NCBI GenBank assembly: GCA_007695035.1
Contig: REEO01000044.1
Location: 1-57,237, forward strand
Direction: 5' to 3'
Length of the DNA: 57,237 nt
From: Saprospirales bacterium
Lineage (GTDB): Bacteria; Bacteroidota; Bacteroidia; Chitinophagales; Saprospiraceae
Positions 47,001 to 56,000 of the stretch are shown in pieces. The position numbers were made by a program, and so were the translations under genes. The stretch's first letter is position 1. Each line of letters opens with the position of its first letter. The notes under the pieces were generated by a model. The model did not search any database. It saw nothing but the letters and a program-made list of their open reading frames with translations, and was not told the origin of the DNA.

Positions 47001-50000
47001 TACTGCTTCCGGACTGGTATCCGGCGATCCTTATTTGTTTGTATACTCTATTTCAGCGGGGGCAGGTGATTCTATCTGCCAGTCCACGGATACCACTTCG
47101 GTCCAATTGTTTGGAGATCCATCCCCCGCAGTAGCCGGAGATGATCAGGAGCTCTGCGATCAGGACAGTTTCTTTCTGAGTGCTACCCCTCCTGTAATTG
47201 GAGTGGGGGAGTGGTCCGTTGTTACCACCAACCCGGCTGGTTTGTCCGGAAATTTTGTGGATCCAGACTCCCCCGAAACCATTTTTGAAAATGCAGAACC
47301 GGGAGTGTATATACTTCAGTGGACTGTGGTGAACGATGGTTGCGGGGCATCCAACGGTGACCAAATCACAATAGACAACTGGGTGGCACCCGATACCGCC
47401 GATGCCGGACCGGATATCCTGCAGGTTTGTGACAATCAGGTGACCTTAATGGGGAATGACCCTGTCAATGGAGTGGGAAACTGGACGCTGATAGATCAAC
47501 CGGGTGGTGCCGATGCAGAAATTTTAAACCCTATATTATTCAACACAACGGTTATAGATATGGATGAACCCGGAGAATACACCTTTGTCTGGACCATATC
47601 CAGTGGGGATACCATATGCCCTCCCACTTCTGATACTATGGTTGTTCAAATTGAACAGATTCCAGATCCGGCCCTAGCGGGAGATGATCAGTTTGTGTGT
47701 GATTCTTTTGAAGTGCAATTGGATGCAGCACCGATTGATACAGGAATCGGCGAATGGTTTGTGGTATTCTCATTAGCAAATCCCGATTTTGCCGACCCTT
47801 CCGATCCCAAAACTATTGTATCCGATCTGGATTATGGTACGCATATTTTTGAATGGGTAACCACAGAGGGAAATTGTGTATTCAGGGACACTATGACTAT
47901 ATTCGTATCTAGGCCGACACAGGTGCCTGACTTAAGCAGCACCAGTAATTTAATTTGCCAATTTGATCCGCTTTTTCTCATTGCAGCTCCCCTCACTAGT
48001 TGTTTCGACCTTTCTGCTACTGATCCTTTTTCAAATATAGCTACCGCCAGTGGAAGTAATTTTTCGGACAGCACTGTGATTGTTTCTGATATGGTTGATT
48101 TGGTAGCACAGGAATCTCCGGAAGTGGTGATTGATAAACGGTTAATGAACACGGTTTTTCATATTGATGGAAGTGTCAGTATTTCTTTTGAATTTGAAAT
48201 AATCAATTCTGGAAATGTCCCCATAAATTTGGTTTCGCTATCAGATGATTTATCAACTGCATTTTCGCCTTGTGACAGCATAGAGGTTGTATCTCTTTTC
48301 TCTTCTAATTTATTGATTAACAGTGATTTTGATGGTGTTTCTGACGTTCAGTTATTGGATACAATTCAAATGTTGAACCCGGGAGTTCAGGAAACCATAG
48401 ACCTGACAATTCGAATTTTTGATAATGGTTGTGATTTGTTAAACAATAGCCCTTACACTAATTTAGCTTCCCTTTCGGCTGGTTCTATAAATACGATTGA
48501 TTCTATAATTGTAGATTTGGTAGAAATGCCCGAGCTGTTATTGGAAAAGCGGGAGATTAGTACGGTAGAAGTGGCAGATACTGTGGTTACGATATCCTAT
48601 GAGTTTATTCTAACGAATTCCGGCAATGCTGATATCGATAGTTTAAATCTTACCGACGACCTGGAAGCTGCCTTTGCTCCTTGTGACAGTATTGTTGTGG
48701 ATGATCTTTCTTCACCATTTTTCTCAGTTAATGCCAATTTTGACGGGAAAATGGATACCCAGCTACTGGTATCTGGACAAAGCATTAATGCGGACGATCA
48801 GCAAAGTGTATTTTTAACTATAACAATTTACGATGACGGATGTGACTTTGACTCTATCAGACCATTTACAAATGTTGCAAATTTAACTGGTGTTTCTCCA
48901 TCCGACAGTATTATGATGGCAACTGACACGGTAGATACAGAGGGGGTGGAAATGCCCGGAATAGCATTTACCAAGAGCGAAACAAGTACTGTTTTTAATC
49001 TGGATGGAAGTGTTAGTATTTCTTTTGATTTTTTATTAGAAAACACCGGCAATGTTGATTTGGACAGTCTGAGCTTGACGGATGATTTATTATCTGCCTT
49101 CAGTCCATGTGACAGCTTCGAAATTATTAGCTTTACCTCTACAGGTCTGGTTATAAATGGCGATTATGATGGAGACAGTAATACTGAAATGTTAGTGGCG
49201 GGACAATCTCTAGGTGCCGGAGATCAACAAACTGTAAATCTCACCATTAGGATTTATGACAATAACTGCGATCTTATTGGCAACAGTCCCTATACAAATT
49301 CAGCTACATTCTCAGGTATGCCGACCTCGGACACTACCTTATTCGGTTCCGACGGGGCTAGCATTAATCTTGAAGAGATGCCCATGTTGGATTTGATGAA
49401 GCAAGAAATTAGTACTATTGAAAATATTGATGGAAGTGTAAGTATTTCCTATAAATTCATCCTGACCAATTCTGGTAATTCTGACCTAACTAATATAAGT
49501 CTTACTGACAATCTTGCCGAGGCATTCCAAAGTTGCGAGCTGTTTGAGATTGACACCTTGTTTTCACCTTATTTTTTAACCAATGGAAGTTTTGATGGAA
49601 TTCTTAACACAGAGATGTTGGAGGCTGGCCAAACACTGATTTCCGGAGACCAGCAAAGTGTTTTTTTAACCGTAAATTTATATGATTTAGCCATTGGAAC
49701 CTGGTCGTTTTTATCAGGACCTACCATGCCATTTATTATTGATCCTACAAATAACACTACACAGGTTATTGGAACCATACCTGGAACCTATACTTTTAGG
49801 TTTACCTCCAGTAGTCAGGGGTGCCCCGATGAATTCGACGATGTAATGATTCAAATTGATGAACAACCTAATCTCGCCCAAATCTTTATAACTAATCTGG
49901 TGGGTTGCGCACCGGATCCAGGAGATTCTTTGGTGCTAAATTTGTCAGCCAATTCGCCTTCGGGATCAGAGATAGGGACCTGGGAAAATGTGGATGGAAA

Positions 50001-53000
50001 TCCCGCTGAGTTGGAGTTTGATGACGCCAATGATCCTAATACCAATGTTGGTGGCTTTACGGTGGTTGGATCACCTGCGATATATAGTTTAAGGTGGGTA
50101 TTATCTATTGGAGATTGTTTTGAAGAGGATACCCGCCAAATTCATGTCTGGGAACAACCCTCAGAATCAAATGCCGGAAGCAATGATACGCTTTGCGGGG
50201 CCAGTTCTTTTACTCTTATAGGTAACGACCCGGATGTCGGAGAGGGTACCTGGTTGAGAATTTCGGGTCCAAGTGGTATAACAATCACTGACCCTACCAG
50301 CAATACGACTACCGTAACCGGGGTCAATCCTAATGTTGAGGCTGAATGGGAATTCGCCTGGATTATTTCCAATGGTCCCGCTTGTGATCAAAATTCAGAT
50401 ACGGTATCTATACTCAATTATGCACCTTTAGACGCAGGTGTAATTGTAGGAGAGGAAATTTGTATAGATGGAACTCATACTTTTAATGCTTCCCCGTCGG
50501 GTGGAAATGGAAATTACTCTTATGAATGGCAACAGAGCACAGGTGATTGCAGCGCCCCAATCTGGGTAGCTGCTGTTGGAGCGACAAATTCTCCCATGTA
50601 TACTACACCTCCCTTGTCAGACACTACTTCCTACCGGGTAATTGTTTCCGACGATGGTGTTTGTATTAACGACACATCCAACTGCGCCACTGTTACAGTG
50701 GTGAATGACCCTGAAATCACTTTCCAACCTCAACCAACAGATACTATTTGTGAAGGAGGAGTAGTAGGTATTTTAATTGAAGCCACCGGGGGAACCCCAT
50801 TTTTACAATATCAATTGCAGGATAGTTTGCCTGGGGGTAGTTGGGATTCTGTCACAACTGTTTCAGGAGGTACTATTTTTGAATTTTTTATTGGCTCCCT
50901 AGCAACCGGTGAATATTTTTACCGGGTAATAGTCAGTGCAACTGGAGATGGATGTGTCAGTGATACATCTGATCTCAAACAGGTAGTTGTTGTAGACGAT
51001 CCTGAAATTGTAGTACATCCGGATTCATCCAATCTTTGCCTTGGTGAAACAGATACCCTTAGGGTTGTGGCAGATGGTGGAACGGGGGTATTTTCATATC
51101 AATGGCAAAATTCATCATCCGGCACCGGTTCCTGGAGCGACATTTCAGGAGCCAATGGAGATTCTCTTGTTGTTGGACCATTGACAGACAATCAGTTTTA
51201 CAGGGTTCAGGTAACCCAGTCCGGGCAAGGATGCGACGCTATGACTTCAGCCGTGGCCGGAGTGTATTCTCCCAGAATCACTGGGCAGCCGGATGGTGAC
51301 GAGGTCTGCGATCAGGCAGAATACACCATGATTGTTGAGACAGAACCGGGGATGCCTGGAAATCCTATCGATTATTCATTTCAGTGGCAGGACAGTTTGC
51401 CGGGAGGAAGTTGGGAAAATGTAACCGATGGTACGGGGGCAAATTCCAATACTTTTACCACTGCTCCTCTTGAAAGTGCAGAAGGTGAATACCATTATAG
51501 AGTAATTGTTTCAGTAGACGATCCCGATTGTGGAGATATCATTTCTGATGAAGTTGTGGTCAATGTAGTACCAGATCCCACTGTAGTTCAACAACCCGAC
51601 GATATCTTTGTCTGCGTCGGTGGATCTGATACCCTGCGTATTCAAGGAAGTGATGGGACACCTGCACTGATGTATCAGTGGCAGGACAGTGTGAGTGGAG
51701 CAATGGGATGGGATACAATTCAAGGGGCAACTGACACCTTTTTTGTGACACCTGCACTTACTGAGACCACTTTTTTCAGGGTGTTAATTACTGCAGATGG
51801 ACTCGCATGTGATGATGCCATAACCGGTGTAGCTACTGCCACTGTTTACGACGATCCTGTAATTGTGGATATTACACCGGATTCAACCATTTGTGAGGGA
51901 GGTGATATTGACCTCATTCCGGTGGTGACCAAAGACAATCCGGGACCATTGATGTTTCAGTGGCAATCCTCCTCGTCGAGCTCAGGGCCGTGGACTGACC
52001 TCGGTACAGATTCTATTCAAAATGCAGGAACTCTGACAGAAACCACTTTTTTCAGAGTGATTGTAACTCAGGATGAAAACGGTTGCGAAACCATTTCATC
52101 TCCAATCGAGGTTGAAGTGGTAGACGATCCCAATGTAACCCTTCAACCCATTGGTGCTTCCATATGCGAGGGAGGATTTCACGCAATGGAAATAGCTGCA
52201 GCCGGGGGAACCCCCGAATTGCTCTATCAATGGCAGGACAGTTCAGATTCACAGGGGAATTGGATGGACATTGAGGATTCAACCGGAGTTACTTTGATTA
52301 CAGACACCTTATTTGAAACGACTTTTTACAGGGTGCGTGTTTCTGCTGAAGGAGTAGGTTGTGCAACAACATTTTCCGATGAGGTTGAAGTGACTGTTTT
52401 TGATGATCCCAATATTACAGTTCAGCCAGCTAATGATACCATTTGCGAAAATGAGACCACCATGCTTTCTGTGACTGCAGAGGGTGGAACACCGAATTTA
52501 GTATACCAATGGTACATAAGCAGCGATGGAAATTCATTCACCCTGATTTCAGGTGCCACTGATGACGAATATATGACCGATCCACTTCTTGAGAATACCT
52601 TTTACTATGTTGAGGTAGACGCAGGAGGCGTGGGTTGCGATATGGTTAATTCCGATACAGTGCTTGTATTTGTAAACAATGTAGAGGGTGGTGAGATAGA
52701 GGAAGACCAGACCATATGCGAAGGAGAAACACCCGATGAAATAACAAATGTGACTCTTGCTACAGGAGATGGAACAATCACTTACCAATGGCAAGACAGC
52801 ATCGATGGAGAAAATTGGACAGATATTGCGGGAGCTACAGGAACTGCATTTCAGCCCCCGGCTCTAACTGAAGATACCTGGTACAGGCGAGTTGCAACCT
52901 CTACTATAAGTGGAGTAGAATGTGAGACTAGTTCGAATGAAGTGAGGATTACGGTAAACAACTTTACTTCGGCCAATACCATCTCTTCAGATGAAACCAT

Positions 53001-56000
53001 CTGTGAGGATGAAATTTCCGATTTGACTGGAAATGCTGTGTCTGCTGACGGAACTGTAACCTACCAGTGGCAAGACAGCACCCTTACAGGGACCTGGGAG
53101 GATATTTCCGGGGCGACAAGTCAAAACTACACTACCGAACCTTTGGAAGAGGATACCTGGTTCAGAAGAATTGCTACTACTACATTGAACTCCGTTGAAT
53201 GTCTGGACACCTCCAATGTAGTGCGGGTGACCGTTAATAATCTGGATCCCGGAACCATTGATGGTGATCAAACCATTTGCGAAGGAGATACACCTTCACT
53301 ATTGACATCTACTGCAGAGGCTTTCGGTGATTCTGATACTACTTATCAGTGGCAATTCAGTATGGATAACGAGAACTTTTCAAATGTAGCCCAAATAGGC
53401 GATCCGGGAGATGATACATATGGAGATGCAGCCCAGTATCAGCCACCTGCTTTGACAGAAGATACCTGGTTCCGGAGGGAAGTTAGGTCTGTCCTGAATG
53501 GAACAGAATGCATCGAGTATTCCGATACCGTTTTGGTTTTGGTTAATAATTTAGTACCGGGAGAAATAGGATCTGATCAGGAGATATGCGAAGGAGGAGC
53601 CCCGGATGAATTTACATCTGAAGTAGACGGTTCAGGAGATGGAGACATTTCCTATCAATGGCAGGACAGCATTGTGGGTGGAGCCTGGACAAATATTGGT
53701 GGAGCCACAGACCCCACATTCCAGGCCGGAACTCTTATTGAGGATACCTGGTTTAGGAGGGTTGCGACATCGACAATAATGGGTGATCCTGTTACTTGCG
53801 ATGCCATTTCCAACATAATTCAGGTGGCCGTAGTGGACGATCCGGCTGTCGATGTGCATCCAGTAGGTGCGACTGTTTGTGAGGGAGGAAGTCACGACAT
53901 GTTTATTGAATCCTCAGGAGGGACTCCTTCACTCAACTACCAATGGTTTGAAAGTACAGATGGCATTAATTTTGACACTATATTTGGACAGATGGATTCT
54001 ACGATAACAGTGGGTCCACTGACCCAAACCACTTTCTACTTTATTGAAGTCAGTTCAGATGGCAATGGTTGTGAAACTATAAATAGCGATACCGTTGAAG
54101 TTGAGGTGGTAGACGATCCTGAAATTGTAGTACATCCGGATTCATCCAATCTTTGCCTTGGTGAAACAGATACCCTTAGGGTTGTGGCAGATGGTGGAAC
54201 GGGGGTATTTTCATATCAATGGCAAAATTCATCATCCGGCACCGGTTCCTGGAGCGACATTTCAGGAGCCAATGGAGATTCTCTTGTTGTTGGACCATTG
54301 ACAGACAATCAGTTTTACAGGGTTCAGGTAACCCAGTCCGGGCAAGGATGCGACGCTATGACTTCAGCCGTGGCCGGAGTGTATTCTCCCAGAATCACTG
54401 GGCAGCCGGATGGTGACGAGGTCTGCGATCAGGCAGAATACACCATGATTGTTGAGACAGAACCGGGGATGCCTGGAAATCCTATCGATTATTCATTTCA
54501 GTGGCAGGACAGTTTGCCGGGAGGAAGTTGGGAAAATGTAACCGATGGTACGGGGGCAAATTCCAATACTTTTACCACTGCTCCTCTTGAAAGTGCAGAA
54601 GGTGAATACCATTATAGAGTAATTGTTTCAGTAGACGATCCCGATTGTGGAGATATCATTTCTGATGAAGTTGTGGTCAATGTAGTACCAGATCCCACTG
54701 TAGTTCAACAACCCGACGATATCTTTGTCTGCGTCGGTGGATCTGATACCCTGCGTATTCAAGGAAGTGATGGGACACCTGCACTGATGTATCAGTGGCA
54801 GGACAGTGTGAGTGGAGCAATGGGATGGGATACAATTCAAGGGGCAACTGACACCTTTTTTGTGACACCTGCACTTACTGAGACCACTTTTTTCAGGGTG
54901 TTAATTACTGCAGATGGACTCGCATGTGATGATGCCATAACCGGTGTAGCTACTGCCACTGTTTACGACGATCCTGTAATTGTGGATATTACACCGGATT
55001 CAACCATTTGTGAGGGAGGTGATATTGACCTCATTCCGGTGGTGACCAAAGACAATCCGGGACCATTGATGTTTCAGTGGCAATCCTCCTCGTCGAGCTC
55101 AGGGCCGTGGACTGACCTCGGTACAGATTCTATTCAAAATGCAGGAACTCTGACAGAAACCACTTTTTTCAGAGTGATTGTAACTCAGGATGAAAACGGT
55201 TGCGAAACCATTTCATCTCCAATCGAGGTTGAAGTGGTAGACGATCCCAATGTAACCCTTCAACCCATTGGTGCTTCCATATGCGAGGGAGGATTTCACG
55301 CAATGGAAATAGCTGCAGCCGGGGGAACCCCCGAATTGCTCTATCAATGGCAGGACAGTTCAGATTCACAGGGGAATTGGATGGACATTGAGGATTCAAC
55401 CGGAGTTACTTTGATTACAGACACCTTATTTGAAACGACTTTTTACAGGGTGCGTGTTTCTGCTGAAGGAGTAGGTTGTGCAACAACATTTTCCGATGAG
55501 GTTGAAGTGACTGTTTTTGATGATCCCAATATTACAGTTCAGCCAGCTAATGATACCATTTGCGAAAATGAGACCACCATGCTTTCTGTGACTGCAGAGG
55601 GTGGAACACCGAATTTAGTATACCAATGGTACATAAGCAGCGATGGAAATTCATTCACCCTGATTTCAGGTGCCACTGATGACGAATATATGACCGATCC
55701 ACTTCTTGAGAATACCTTTTACTATGTTGAGGTAGACGCAGGAGGCGTGGGTTGCGATATGGTTAATTCCGATACAGTGCTTGTATTTGTAAACAATGTA
55801 GAGGGTGGTGAGATAGAGGAAGACCAGACCATATGCGAAGGAGAAACACCCGATGAAATAACAAATGTGACTCTTGCTACAGGAGATGGAACAATCACTT
55901 ACCAATGGCAAGACAGCATCGATGGAGAAAATTGGACAGATATTGCGGGAGCTACAGGAACTGCATTTCAGCCCCCGGCTCTAACTGAAGATACCTGGTA

